The notes: generated from the letters alone by a model not told the origin. A stretch of DNA of 64,000 nucleotides from Mangifera indica (GCF_011075055.1 NC_058154.1:4258501-4322500); one strand, 5' to 3'. Shown: positions 37,501 through 49,086, counted from the stretch's first letter. Numbers and translations: made by a program.

Positions 37501-39263
37501 TCAATTTTGCACTCATTATCTAGGACAGGCATTTTGTGGACTGCAATTCTACATTTTGATAAATGTTCAAGGGCCTTTGCTACTTCATAAAACTTTGGTC
37601 TATTAACTATTTGTATGCATCTATTGCAGATATGTTTCGTTCGATTTCCATCATATCTGTGGCAACTCAAATTTTGATAATCTATACATTCTTTATGATC
37701 AGATCTTGGAGGAATTTGAAAAGCAAGGGTAATTAAAGCAAATAAAATTTTGTATATGAACTTTTTTGAATAATGATACATGCTATTTATCCATGGTACT
37801 TTTTTTTAACCATTACTATTCCAACTGAGCAGATACCTTCTCGTAGACGCAGAAGGGAACATAATACAGGAGCAGAAAGGAGTCGTTAGATCTAATTGTA
37901 TTGATTGCCTTGATCGAACAAATGTTACGCAGGTATGCAAAAAGTACAAGTGTAATTTTCCTTTATTAGTGCAATATGTTCATGCTAAACTGTGAGCATT
38001 CTTTTTTTAAGGGAAAATATGCTCTAAATCTAAGGACATACTGCTTTTCCTTTCTCTGTTTTCAAATTTATATACAGAGTTACCTGGCCCAGAAGTCTTT
38101 AAGTTTACAGTTGCAAAGGATTGGGGTGCTAACTCCCACTGAGTGCATTTCTTTGTTTAATGAAGAATATATGAAATTCAGAGCACGTATGCTGTATTTT
38201 TATATTATTGTTTCAATCTTTCTTCCTTAGTAGTTGAATTCATGATGATCTCTACGTGTCACTGAAAACTGACATCTAACTTGCATCAGTGTGGGCTGAG
38301 CATGGTGATGAGATAAGCCTCGAATATGCTGGGACTTATGCAATGAAAGGAGACCTGGTTAGGTAAATATAATATGGTGATATGTTTTAAGAATCATTTG
38401 TCTGTCTATATGTGTCCCAATTTGTGATCCAATTTGTACTTCTGATACTGCAGATATGGAAAACAGACCTTATCTGGACTAATTAGGGATGGAATGACTG
38501 CTATTTCAAGATACTATTTGAATAATTTCCATGATGGAGTTCGGCAGGCAAGCCATCTCTTCATATCTTCTTTTTAATTTTTTTTTTTTTAATCATAACA
38601 TACTGCTCATTAAATGAAAGGGAGCGAGGACTTCCAGTCTGAAGTGAAACATTTGAAGAATGAATTCCTTTCATTTGTCTTTTATGTTTTCCAGGATGCA
38701 TTGGATCTTATAAGTGGCCACTATACCGTCAACAGAAGTAATCCTTCACCGTTCCAGCTTAATGGGTTTGAATCATTCTCTGTATGTATCAATGCCTTAT
38801 GGTACTATCCATGTTATAAAAAACATTATTAATTCCCACAGTACCACAAAAAAATATTTGTGACAATCAAAATTCAGTTTTTGTCAACAAAAAACCTTCT
38901 AAAGACTAATGAAAATTAGAACAAAAAGTTTCTTAAGTTGCCTCATTCAAGACCGTGATTCATGTTGCAGTATCTGCCAGTGGCATCAGCTTTGGTAATT
39001 GGAGGATTGACAGCATCGTCTATATCAGTCCAGCAAGGTAAATCTTTCTGTTTGGAAGTATGCTTAATATATTGGCGATATTGATTTCTATTTCTTTGCC
39101 TAGAAGTAAAATTTTGATCCTTGTTTCTTTAAAAGTGGGGAGAAATGCACAGCAGTACCTGTCCACTGTGGTTTGGGCCGGAGTGACTGCTGGTGTGTTG
39201 GCAGTGGTGAAAGCTAATGGAAGCCAGTTCTGTTCTAGACCTCGATTGTGCGGGCTGCGTTAG
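31560..39263 (+). CDS. SAC8: SAC8-like phosphoinositide phosphatase, 20 exons, 591 aa
   Basis: Sac-domain proteins remove phosphates from phosphoinositides; the SAC6-SAC8 subgroup is anchored in endomembranes by a C-terminal hairpin. Exons: 31560-31716, 32124-32198, 32530-32657, 32762-32853, 32989-33046, 33399-33455, 33628-33661, 33819-33899, 33999-34105, 36385-36471, 36565-36642, 36942-37006, 37630-37728, 37833-37932, 38078-38186, 38290-38362, 38454-38547, 38695-38781, 38971-39037, 39136-39263 (1776 bp). The N-terminus [20 protein letters not shown] is the first [43 protein letters not shown] and the catalytic CX5R(T) motif [11 protein letters not shown] (37894-37926) are diagnostic. Two hydrophobic segments (38971-39030 and 39168-39210) end the protein. 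Intron 7 looks U12-type and intron 17 starts with GC. Length fits Arabidopsis SAC8. The promoter side is crowded by palindromic elements. Confidence 0.93.
33662..33818 (+). other. Candidate U12-type (AT-AA) intron of SAC8
   Basis: The donor region is ATATCCTT (33662-33669), the minor-spliceosome consensus. A branch-point-like TTCACTTAAC lies at 33799-33808, with its A 11 nt before the proposed 3' end. Removing 33662-33818 gives [14 protein letters not shown], which keeps the family length. A GT-AG alternative (33706-33835) is also in frame but inserts nine residues. Confidence 0.65.
34345..35739 (-). mobile_element. Decayed non-autonomous LTR retroelement in SAC8 intron 9
   Basis: Two related terminal blocks start TGTTCGTAAC (34345) and TGTTGGCAAC (about 35485) and end ATCTCAACA (34656) and ATCCTAACA (35739). 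They share TCAATCAGCTCTATTTATAA-like and AATCTTTTATTTTAT text. Between them, on the minus strand, [18 protein letters not shown] resembles the zinc knuckle at the end of Ty3-type gag. No polymerase is present and no clean TSD was found. It enlarges intron 9 to 2.3 kb and lies antisense to the gene. The frames at 34758-35018 come from a local duplication (AATTGCCACTACYAATAAAT at 34777 and 34889). Confidence 0.6.
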
Positions 39264-39847
39264 ATTATTCTAGGCCTTCAACTTTTGTAAAGTTGAGAAA
39301 GTTGTATAGTAGCATCCAGCATAGCATTCATAGTGTTTTGAAACAGCACTGAGTTTATTTAACGTAACTCTTTAATTTATTTTTTTATGAATCTTAAACT
39401 GAGAAATTCCTTTGTGTTCGAATGCTGTCAGCACAGTTACTAAGGCTATCAACATTTGGATATCACTAGTTTTTATTATTCTAAACTTAAAATGTATATA
39501 TTTATAACTGTCAAACGAATGGATGGGCTCTGTTGAAACAGGTACAGTCGAAAAAAGGTAAGGAATATACAGAGACCCATACCCATCGAAGCACGAGGAT
39601 TGAGCATGGTTAAGCACAATCCTGAGTGCAGGAATAGCTATCGGATGGCTGTGCGAGAAGCGTGACGGTAAGTTTGTAATCTGTGGTTCTTTGGCAGCCC
39701 ATGAAGTCTGGTGGGGGTATGTGTTGAATGCAACTATGGATCATGGTAGGGTCGGTGTGGATGTCATGATGTTTCTTATGCCTGTTCAGCCCGAGATGTT
39801 TTTAGGAGTGTGTGAGAACTGACTTGAGTACTAACATTTCTTGGTTT
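39264..39847. other. SAC8 3' flank
   Basis: It probably holds the SAC8 3' UTR; an AATTTATTTTTTTATGAATC stretch near 39373 is A/T-rich enough for polyadenylation. The G/C-richer block 39540-39720 encodes nothing I recognise. Confidence 0.4.
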
Positions 39848-40510
39848 GAGTTCGGCTTAAATGAAAAACAATTTGACTCAAGTTTGTCGGGCTAATATTA
39901 AGAGTGGTTCAAAAAAATATATTTAATTTGAGTTTGGTTTGAATTTGTAGTTTGAATATATAATTCAGATTTATGGTAAAATTTGTAATTCATTAACAAA
40001 ACGATGTAGTTTAATAATTATTTAATATAATTCTAATCAAGCAATAAGTTAAATTTAGACCAAATCAAGTTAATTATTCAAATTGTGAGTGAAATCGAAT
40101 CAAACTCTCTCTAGCTTGAGTTCGGTTTGATTTCAAAAGAAATCAAACTTCTTTACTCAAATTCGGTTCAAATTTGAGTTTGGCTTAAATGAAAAACAAC
40201 TTGACTCGAGTTTGTCGAGCCAATATTAAAAGTGGTTCAAAGAAAAATATTCGATTCGAATTTGGTTTAAATTTGTAGTTTGAATGCATAGTTTGGATAT
40301 ATAATTTAGATTTATGGTTAAAATTTGTAATTAATTAACAAAACGATATAGTTTAATAATTACTTAATATAATTCTAATCAAGGGATAAGTCAAATTTAA
40401 ACTAAATCAAGTTAATTATTCAGTTTGTGAGTGAAATTGAGTTAAACTCTCTCTAGCTTGAGTTTGGTTTGATTTCAAAATAAATCAAACTTCTTTACTC
40501 AAATTTGAAT
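39848..40510. repeat. Two-copy tandem repeat, 327-bp unit
   Basis: GGCTTAAATGAAAAACAA and the text around it occur at 39848 and again at 40175. Both copies carry TTGACTC-AGTTTGTCG, AACTCTCTCTAGCTTGAG and TAATTATTCA words. The purine-rich TTGAG/TTGGTTTGA style suggests a transposon origin, but no ends are identified. Confidence 0.8.
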
Positions 40511-41254
40511 TAAAAGAATTTGAGTTGAACCAATTTTCGAATTTGAGCCAATTTGGTTAGGGTTCAACCCTAGATATGTGTCCCAAAATTGTCGATTTGA
40601 GAAATGTCGAAACAGACCTCGACTATGAGCATTCATCTATGAGCGTAAAACTACATGTATGAAAGTTGTGAGTATATTCTAATTCATATTGAATAATTTT
40701 GTATTTCATGTCTTACTAGTTTCAACAAAGCAATCCCGCTAAGTTAAAATAGAGTGTGATTCTAGTTCCAAGACTATGTATATGATTCTTTAAACTATCC
40801 TCTAAGTTTACAAAGATTTTTTCTCACTTTTCCAAAGGTTGTGCAATTATCATTAAGCTAAAAATAGGTGATTCTCTTGCTTGATCATAATAGTTGTTGT
40901 AAGGCTAATCTTTTTTCTCCTATACACTTAATAATAGTTTATTATGTTATTGGCTTCTTATGTATGATAAAATACGATAATTAAGTTTGATTTAGATATT
41001 TTTACGAAAGTTTAATATTATTTAACTTTAAAGTGATTTAGAAATACAACATTACGTTTTTGTCTCCCTTTTTAACCAAAGCAATTAAACATAACTTTTC
41101 GTCAATCCCCATCATGAAAATGCCTCATTAACTACACTTGAAACACACAAAAGCAATTAATGATGTGTTAACCAATGCAATTAAACACCAAAACCCTCTT
41201 GTCAGTGAACATCTCTACTTTGAAACACATACACACATCATATCACATAGTACA
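40511..41254. other. AT-rich intergenic DNA
   Basis: No gene or structured repeat was recognised. Confidence 0.5.
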
Positions 41255-41259
41255 AATAC

Positions 41260-43771
41260 TAATGTGTTTCAAGATCAATTGAAACTTTTATATCAATAAC
41301 TAAGTGAGTTGATGCAAGAAACAATTATATCAATAACTATGTGAGTTGATGAAAGAAATAAACTAGTCTCCAAGAAGGATAATTTGGTTAAGTAAGAAAA
41401 CAAGCATAAACTAGTAATATGTAAGGTTTCAAGAACTAAGTGACCAAACAGAACCCAAGACTTAAAGGAATCACTACCAGCCAAGGATAATCAACATGCA
41501 AAATAACAAGATAATTGACCAACAAATACCCAAGGCTTAAAGGACAACCACCATTCAAAGGGTTCCACCACCAAACTTCGCCCAAAGAAGAGAATGGATA
41601 AAGGATCAAGATTGCTTAAGCAACAAACAAGTTTTTCATTCAATGATGTCTACCTTTGATACATGAAACAAGTAAGCCTTTTGTAGGCTTCAAAATACAA
41701 TAGTTTAATACATTTGAAATTCAAATAAAATGATAAACTAATACAATTGAATCTCCCAAGCAAAAGACGTATTAGTTTATGTTATGTCCAAAAGAGGAAA
41801 AGGATAAGGAGCCACTAAGGATTGCCAACCTTGTCTTTGCCAAAAGAGAAAGCCTTGAGCCACCCACATGTCTTCCTTGTCTCCAGCCATAAATGCTTCA
41901 TTGACCTTGCTTGAGCTTTCCCATGAAGAACTAATACACTCTTAATAGAACTTAGCATAATTAAACATACAATTACACTAATGAAGACTAATTAAACAAC
42001 AATTAAGCAAATAGACAACTCCATTGGGCTTGGATGCTATTTTTTGACCCAAGTGAGCACATTATACCCAATTGAGTGATTTGAATCCATTAGAGCTATT
42101 AGGGTCTAATGGCATGGAGAATGAGCATAGGCTTGGTCATAGTTGTTGGAGCTTGATTATAGCATATGGGTCGAATCCACATCATCCTCCCTGAGTGGAG
42201 GAGGATTTTCCCTCAAATTTGGTTATCAATTTTTTGTCCATGATTGTCATCCATAGGTCTTTTTTTTCTCTTAATTCCCTTATTTTCACTAGACTCATTA
42301 GTGATGTGAAACTGTTCCTCATAGTATACGAGCAGAGGTGGTTCTTTAGGTAGTCTTTGACAATGATAAGGTTGGTAGGATGAAGTTGATGGTGCTCGAG
42401 CTTGGTGAGGTGGGTTAGGTGTTTGGTTTGGTTGGAGGTTCCTCACTGGTTGTAGAACTTGGGCTAATTGTTCCCTAAGTTCATAGATCTCTCCTTTAAT
42501 TTTTTGGTGTCTAAATTACCAAGGATGGGGTGGAGAAGAGTGACATTTTTGTGTTTGTAAGTATAGGGTTATGGTTTTTTGGTTTGAGGGTATTGTCTTA
42601 AATTGGCGTTTCAACCACCATGGAAAAAAGAGAGAAGTATTTGTGATTGTTAAGGAAGAGTTATGATAGTGTTTAGAGGAATGTGTGTCGACTACGGTAA
42701 GATTTGAAGATATTTTAGGTAATATTTAGGCAAGGTTCAAGTGTGGTAAATGCTTGAAGAAGATGGAGTAGAAGAGAAAGTTCATACGGAGTTTTCAACA
42801 AGCGAAATCGACCGCGTAATTCTAGCAACAACAAGTCAAGAAACTCACCTTCCCAACCAAAACTCTGATACCAAATGATATGTTTCAAGATAAACTAAAA
42901 CTTTTAAATCAATAACTAGGTGAGTTAATGCAAAAAAAAAAAAAAAAAAAAACTAGTCTCTAAGAAGGATAATTTTGTCAAACAAGGAAACAAACACATA
43001 CTAGTAATATGTAAGGTTTCAAAAACTAAGTGACCAAAGAAAACCCAAAGCTTAAAGGAATTACCACCGACTGAGGATAAGCAACACACAAAATAACAAG
43101 ATAATTGACCAACAAATACCTAAGGCTTAAAGGACAACCTATGGCCAAAAGTTCCATCACCAAACTCCAACCAAAGAAGAGAATGGACAAAAGATCAAGA
43201 TTGCTCAAGCAACAAATAAGTTTTTCATTCAATGATGTCTACCTTTGATACATAAAGTAAGTAAGCCTTTTATAGGCTTCAAAATACAATAGTTTAATAT
43301 ATTTGAAATTCAAATAAAATGATAAACTAATACAACTGAATCTCCTAAACAAAAAAAATATTAGTTTATGTGGTGTCCAAAAAAGGAAAGGGATAAGGAG
43401 CTACCAAGGATTGTCAACCTTGTCTTTGCCAAAAAAGGAAGCCTTGAGCCACCTACGTCTTCCTTGTCTTCTTCCATAATGCTTCATTGACCTTGCTTGA
43501 GCTTTCCCATAAAGAACTAATACACTCTTAATAGAACTTAGCATAATTAAACATACAATTACATTAATGAAGGACTAATTAAACATTATTTGAGCAAATA
43601 GACAACTTCTTTGGGCTTGTATGCTATTCTTCGATCTAAGTGAGCACATTACACCCAATTGAGTGATTTAAACCCATTAGAGCTATTAGAGCCAAATGAC
43701 ATGAAGAATGAGCATGGGCTTGACCATAGTTATTGGAGCTTGATTATAGTATATGGGTCGAATCCACATCA
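41260..43771 (-). mobile_element. Structurally complete short LTR retrotransposon (2.5 kb)
   Basis: Two direct LTRs (41260-42184, 925 bp; 42876-43771, 896 bp) run TGAT...ATCA and are flanked by a perfect 5-bp duplication AATAC (41255-41259 and 43772-43776). On the minus strand a primer-binding site TGGTATCAGAGT (42862-42873) lies 2 nt inside the 5' LTR, and a purine tract (CACTCAGGGAGGA) abuts the 3' LTR near 42185. The 691-bp interior has only a short proline-rich frame (42446-42213, NQTPNPPHQARAPS) that could be gag residue. There is no protease, integrase or reverse transcriptase, so it depends on a partner element. The LTRs differ at many sites, so it is not very young. Confidence 0.9.
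42862..42873 (-). other. Primer-binding site, initiator-Met tRNA type
   Basis: TGGTATCAGAGT on the minus strand, complementary to the 3' end of plant initiator Met tRNA, as in many plant LTR elements. Confidence 0.85.
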
Positions 43772-44020
43772 AATACAACCAACAAATTAGTACTTTCACT
43801 TGTGTTAATGGGGAACTCACTCTCTTTCCCACTCATATAGTTCTTCCAACTTTTTTCTTCTTCTTCACATTTCTTTCTCATTACCCAAACCTTGATTAAT
43901 GTTCCCTCTATTGCTTGTCTTCTATCTCTCACTTTTGCTATTCCATGACCACTATTTCAACCATCCACAATATGGTGTCCTTTGAGAGTTTGTTCCAAGG
44001 CTGGCTAAAATGTGAAAGCA

Positions 44021-44168
44021 CTTCTTGGCAGAGCTACTCTCCACCAAAGACAACTGCCACCACTCACCTATTGACCATCTCAAGCGACTCATCCAACAAC
44101 TTATTGCCAATTCAAGTTCGAATTGGACTTTTAGATTCAAACTAAACTTACATTGGGCTTTATTTAAA
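44021..44168 (+). repeat. Inverted duplication flanking palindromic member 5, left arm
   Basis: CTTCTTGGCA to GCTTTATTTAAA is the inverse of 44943-45102, with about one mismatch per ten bases and a 12-bp gap. The right arm belongs to the Copia gag relic, so a piece of that gag has been copied to the other side in reverse. The frames at 43952-44248 arise from this. Confidence 0.85.
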
Positions 44169-44942
44169 GGCCAAAAGACTATTTCCCACCCAAGGTATGC
44201 TGCATTCTCAAGTTTCCCCCCATTACTTTGATAATACCAAATACCCACCCATGAGCAATTAAAATTAACGGAACCCTAACCCCTTAAAATTTTATCTCTT
44301 TTTGCCCCTCTAAACTTTAAAAACTAAAAATTTCCCCTAGCTTAAGTTTTAAAAAATGGCAGTTTCACCCTAGGGTTTCACTTTGAAATCTCCGACATCA
44401 TCTCTGGCTCCATTGTCGATGACTTTTCCCTCCCAAAGCATCCTCTTATTTCGACGGTCTCTTTCCTCCTATTTGGACGTCTGATCAACGTCAGAGAAGC
44501 CGTGAAAGATGAAGTTGTCATCTTCGTCTGGGAAGACGGTCGTCTTCCCAGATGAAGACAATAGCTTCGTCTTTGTTCGTCTTCCCCAACGAAGTTCTTC
44601 ATTTTTCATGACTTCTTCGACGATGATCGAACGTCCAAATAGGAGGAAAAAGATCATCGAAAGGAAATGATGCTTTGGGAGGGAGAGGCTGCTGGCAATA
44701 GAGTCGGAAATGACGTTAGAGATTTCAAAGCGAAACTATAGGGTGAAATTGTAATTTTTAAAAACTTAAGCTTGGGGAAACTTTTAGTTTTTAAAGTTTA
44801 GGGGGGCAAAAAGAGATAAAATTTCAAGGGGTTATTGTTTCGTTAATTTTAACTACTCATAGGTGGGTTTTGGTATTATCAAAGTTAATGGGGGCAAACT
44901 TGAGAATGCAATATATCTTGGGTGGGAAATAGTCCTTTAGCC
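44169..44942. mobile_element. Palindromic MULE-like element, member 5 (774 bp)
   Basis: Ends GGCCAAAAGACTATTTCCC and, inverted, GGCTAAAGGACTATTTCCC. Unlike the other members, the flanking nine bases (TTATTTAAA and TTTAAATAA) are inverted relative to each other, because the host DNA outside is itself an inverted duplication. The arms meet near 44545 around CTTCGTCTGGGAAGAC. The frames at 44378-44657 are hairpin arms. Confidence 0.85.
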
Positions 44943-45561
44943 TTTAAATAAAGCCCAATGTAAGTTCAGTTTGAATCTAAAAGTCCAATTCGAACTTGAA
45001 TTGGCAATAAGTTGTTAGATGAGTTGTTTGATCAAGTCTTTGAGATGGTCAATAGATGAATGGTGGCAGTTGTCTTTGGCGGAGAGTAGCTTTGCCAAGA
45101 AGTTGAAACTCATATGTTCTTTTTTATACTTTGCATTAAGTTTTTAACATGCAACAGTTGAGACTTAGACTCAGATAAGAACTCATTTTCAAGAGTGACC
45201 TATAGATCATGAACATGTTGACACTTGGATATTACCCTAACATGCATGCAGAGATTGAAGACAGAAGCTAACTCATTAACTGTTTATCAATCTTTTGCCA
45301 AAGCAAGTACTCAGGATTTGGCTTTTTGATGATTAATTGATCTTAAGTTTGAATTTGTATGTGTGGAGGAAGACAGGGTGAGAAACCTAGAAGGTGATTG
45401 TCTAGACCATGAGCACCAACAGTAAACAGGACTTGAGATCTCAAAAAATTGAAATTAGACTTATCAAGTTTGGGACTAATGGATTTTAAGTGAGAGGAGT
45501 AACTAGAGGTTCCTACACTAGTGGAGATACCTTCTGCAATAGAATTGGCTGAGTTTTCCAT
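44943..45561 (-). pseudogene. Copia-type gag N-terminal fragment
   Basis: The start codon at 45561 opens MENSANSIAEGISTSVGTSS, then LDKSNFNFLRSQVLFTVGAH and LLGFSPCLPP, the start of Copia gag. After a stop near 45340 the fragments EYLLWQKIDKQLMSWL, LLSSISACML and SLNCCMLKT, in other frames, match the UBN2 region (WxxxDxLlxswLlSSIs). The gene is cut off at 44943 by the palindromic element. Upstream lie a long leader, a primer-binding site and the LTR of the same element. Confidence 0.75.
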
Positions 45562-47153
45562 ATGTAAAGTTATAAAGGCTTAACTGATTCAAGAAAACAC
45601 ACCAGGATCACAACTACAATACACCAACAAATAACAGTTATAAAGGCTTAACTGATTCAAAAAAAAAAAACACACCAGGATCACAACTACAATGCACCAA
45701 CAAATAACAGTATAACCACTTGAATTATTATACAAACACTGTAACTAATAATAACATAAAATTGCAATTACAGGTGTTATAACCTACATCGGAGTTACAT
45801 GACCTTGTTATACCAGAGGGACGAGGTTTTAAATAAATCTCCTCTTTCGTGCTAGTAGCACTGCACCATTGGGTTGTCGGTTTATGTAACTAGGAAGCAG
45901 ATTACACATTGAATATACAACCAAGAGGCAAACAACACACACAAAAATATAACATCACAATAGACTAAAGTTTGAGTAAAGCAAGTTTTAATCTTGACAT
46001 TAGAAACAAACACTGCAACTAATAAGAGCATAAAATTGTAATTCCATGTGTTATAACCATTGTTATAACCTGCATCAAAGTTATATGACCTTGTTATACC
46101 AGAGGGATGAGGTTTTAAATAAACATCCTCTTTCGTGCCAGTAGCACTACGCCCTCGGGTTGCTAGTTTATGTAACTAGGAAGCAAATTACACACTGATT
46201 ATACTACCAAGAAACAAACAATGCACACAAAAAAATATAGCATCACAACAAACAAATTAGATAAAAAAACTTCAGCACGTTTTTAATCAACCAGATCTAA
46301 GGACTATAAGAGTATATTCTCATTAACATATCAACAAGTGCATCAGTATCGTTCAAGTCTTAAAGAAAATTAGGTAACGAGTTGTAACCAACCAGATCTG
46401 AACAATTACATACTAAAAACAGAACAAAAAAACATTCAAACATATTAAAATCACACAAATCTAAGAAAGAACATCAACACTAAGATAACATCCACATTAT
46501 TAACACATCAACAATTGCATCAAGATTAGAAAAAAAATAAGTTAACAAGTTGTAATGAACTAGATTTGAAACTTTGCATTCAAGAAAAAAGGAACAAACA
46601 AAAAAATATTCTAGTATATTAGATGCAGACAAATCTAAGGAGACATCAGCACTAAGATGACATGCAAACACGTTGTAATGAACCAAATTTGACACTTTTG
46701 CATATTAAATGGACTAAAAAATATTCTAGTATATTCGATGCGCATGGATCTAAGAAGACACAACATTGAGATGGCATGCAAACACGTTGTAATAAACCAT
46801 ATCTAAAACTTTTGCATATTAAACAGACTAAAAATATTCTAGTATATTAGAATCACATGGATCTAAGAAGGCATCAATGTTGAGATACCACGCAAAAACA
46901 AGTAGTAATGAACCAAATCTGAAACTTTGCATATTGAAAAGACCAAAATTTTTTTCAAGTATATTAGAATCAAATGGATCTAAAAAGAAAGCACTGTAAT
47001 AACATGCAAGTCTTATAGAGAACAAATCATTTGTTATCAAATAAACAAAAAACACAAATATATCTACAGAAAGAATCATTGTCATAGCGATTGTTCGTTG
47101 ATACCTCAGCCCTTTTTGCTCCATAGGTCCAGATCTGGCGACGTGAGTCTTTA
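45562..47153 (-). repeat. Copia leader with three tandem arrays
   Basis: The 1.6 kb between gag and the primer-binding site contains a two-copy 68-bp repeat (45569-45711), a two-copy 275-285-bp repeat (45733 and 46008; both hold GTTATAACC, ACCTTGTTATACCAGAGGGA and TTTATGTAACTAGGAAGCA) and a degenerate array of about 115 bp (46440-46990; TATTCTAGTATATT at 46607, 46725 and 46835). The frames at 46480-46695 and 46828-47208 are repeat translations. Such a long repetitive leader is unusual for Copia. Confidence 0.75.
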
Positions 47154-47165
47154 GCTTTGATACCA
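47154..47165 (-). other. Copia primer-binding site
   Basis: TGGTATCAAAGC on the minus strand abuts the LTR end directly; it differs by one base from the usual initiator-Met complement. Confidence 0.8.
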
Positions 47166-47480
47166 TGATAAGATATGTGAGAAAAACAACTAGGGATTCA
47201 TGTATCAAGATCTAACCCTAGTTTTGTGAAAGAGAATGGAAGAATGTGAAACAGAGAGAGTGAGGAACTCTCTGGAAACTTGTAGAAAGATAGAGAGTTT
47301 TGTTTTATTAACGCATTAAAAAGAAAATTACAAAGGACCACTGCCTTTTATATACGTGTGGTTAAAATACCAAGTAATGCCTTACTTGTTGACAAATAGT
47401 AGTTAAGTCCACTTTATTTACAAGTTAACATCTTAGTACCTCAGGTTTAATCACCTTGCAGTTACACCCTTATATTAACA
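47166..47480 (-). mobile_element. Copia 5' LTR (315 bp)
   Basis: On the minus strand it starts TGTTAATATAAGGGTG and ends CACATATCTTATCA. A TATA box TATATAAAAGG lies at 47344-47354. The primer-binding site follows without a gap. The matching 3' LTR and pol region are not in the window. Confidence 0.8.
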
Positions 47481-48264
47481 GGTAGAAAAACTTTCTTCAA
47501 CAGAATGTCTCCATTCTGAACCATCTGCAGACCAATTTTGTTTTCTATTTTTGTAGCCGTTAATCCAATAGCATTCTTCCTTACAATGTAGCTGAAACAA
47601 TAAGCACAAGCACTCAACATATAAAGAAAATAATCATGCCCATATCCATATGAGATATGAGGAACTTTGATTGTCAAGATTAATGAAGTATTTCAAAAAT
47701 GGTAGTTATATGAGATCTGAGAGTTTGGAACAATAAATGATTTTAATGTTGGCCAATGATATGTGTAATTCAGTTACTATATTATCTTCTTTATCAGCCC
47801 AATATTTTCCTAATACTTTTGGGTGGTTGGTAGAGGCCAAGAGTCATTTATATGTTACAATTTTCCATGTCTCATCTTTATTAGCATACTATTACTGTGG
47901 CCTCCAAGTTTGCCAATTCTTCAGGGTGGTTGTACCTCATACCCATATTGACTCAAAGTTCCATATTTGCCACAAATTCAGTTATGGACATTGAAACAAC
48001 GGGCTATACAGATTCAAGCCATGTTCCTTAAGTGATGCCGAGCCCGTTAGTCTGTTGTTCAAACATTACTGCCACAAAATTCACTATTAGGGTATGTGAA
48101 CAAGAGATTAATTATTGTTTCTCCACTTTCTCAATCATATCAAAGAGGAAAGAAAAATTTTGGAAAATAAGCAAATGGTTGAATATACAGTTGGGTCCAT
48201 ATTATTATCATCTACCTCGTCTGCCTTCTGGTGCTCTAATTTTCCTGTTGCTGAAACCTACAAA
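47481..48264. other. Intergenic DNA, unassigned
   Basis: The frames 47462-47677 (-) and 47737-47994 (+) are open but match no family I know and lack clear splice partners. They may be gene fragments; I do not call them. Confidence 0.4.
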
Positions 48265-48273
48265 TTTCTAATG

Positions 48274-49077
48274 GGCCAAAGGACTATTTCCCACCCAAGG
48301 TATGTTGCATTCCTAAGTTTCCTCCCTTTAACTTTGATAATCTCAAATATTTACCCATGAGCAGTTAAAATTAACAGAACTCTAACCCCTTGAAATTTTA
48401 TCTCTTTTTGCCCCCCTAAACTTTAAAAACTAAAAGTTTCCCCTAGCCTAAGTTTAAAAAACAACAGTTTCACCCCAAGGTTTCGTTTTGAAACCTTTGA
48501 CGTCATCTCCGGCTCCATTGCTGGCAACATCTCCCTCCCGAAGCATCATCTCCCTTTGGCAGTCTCTTTCCTCCCATTTGGAAGCCTAATAGGCGTCGGA
48601 GGAGCGGTGAAAGATGAAGAACTTTGTCGGGAAAGACGAAGTTGTTCGTCCTCTTAGACGAAGGCGAAACTGTCATCTTCGTTTGGGAAGACAAAGAGCT
48701 TCGTCTTCCACCGCTCCTCTGACATCGATCGGATATCCAAATGGGAGAAGAGAGACCACTGGAGGGAGAAGATGCTTCGGGAGGGAGAGGCCGCCGGCAA
48801 TGGAGTTAGAGATGACGTCGGAGATTTCAAAACAAAACCTTAGGGTAAAACTGTCATTTTTAAAACTTAGGCTTAGAGAAACTTTTAGTTTTTAAAGTTT
48901 AAGGGGACAACAAGAGATTATATTTTAGTTTATTTTTAATATTATAGAGAAAATGACGATTTTACCTTTACTATCGTTAATTTTAACTGTTTATGAGTGA
49001 ATATTTGAGATTATCAAAGTTAAAGGGGAAAAACTTGATAATGCAACATACCTTGGGTGGGAAATAGTCCTTTGGCC
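48274..49077. mobile_element. Palindromic MULE-like element, member 6 (804 bp)
   Basis: Both ends read GGCCAAAGGACTATTTCCC inward. TSDs are TTTCTAATG (48265-48273) and ATTCTAATG (49078-49086), 8 of 9. The arms (48274-48665 and 48670-49077) are inverse copies at roughly 85 percent by eye, including GACGTCATCTCCGGCTCCAT against its mirrored form. It is the best-preserved member, very similar to member 5. The frames at 48503-48895 are hairpin arms. Confidence 0.88.
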
Positions 49078-49086
49078 ATTCTAATG

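Noticed and set aside
39540..39720. G/C-richer block resembling an RNA gene
   Set aside because: It does not match 5S rRNA, tRNA or a box C/D or H/ACA pattern that I could recognise.
47462..47994. Possible gene fragments (minus 71 aa and plus 85 aa)
   Set aside because: I recognise no domain and cannot join them to neighbouring exons, so they remain unassigned.
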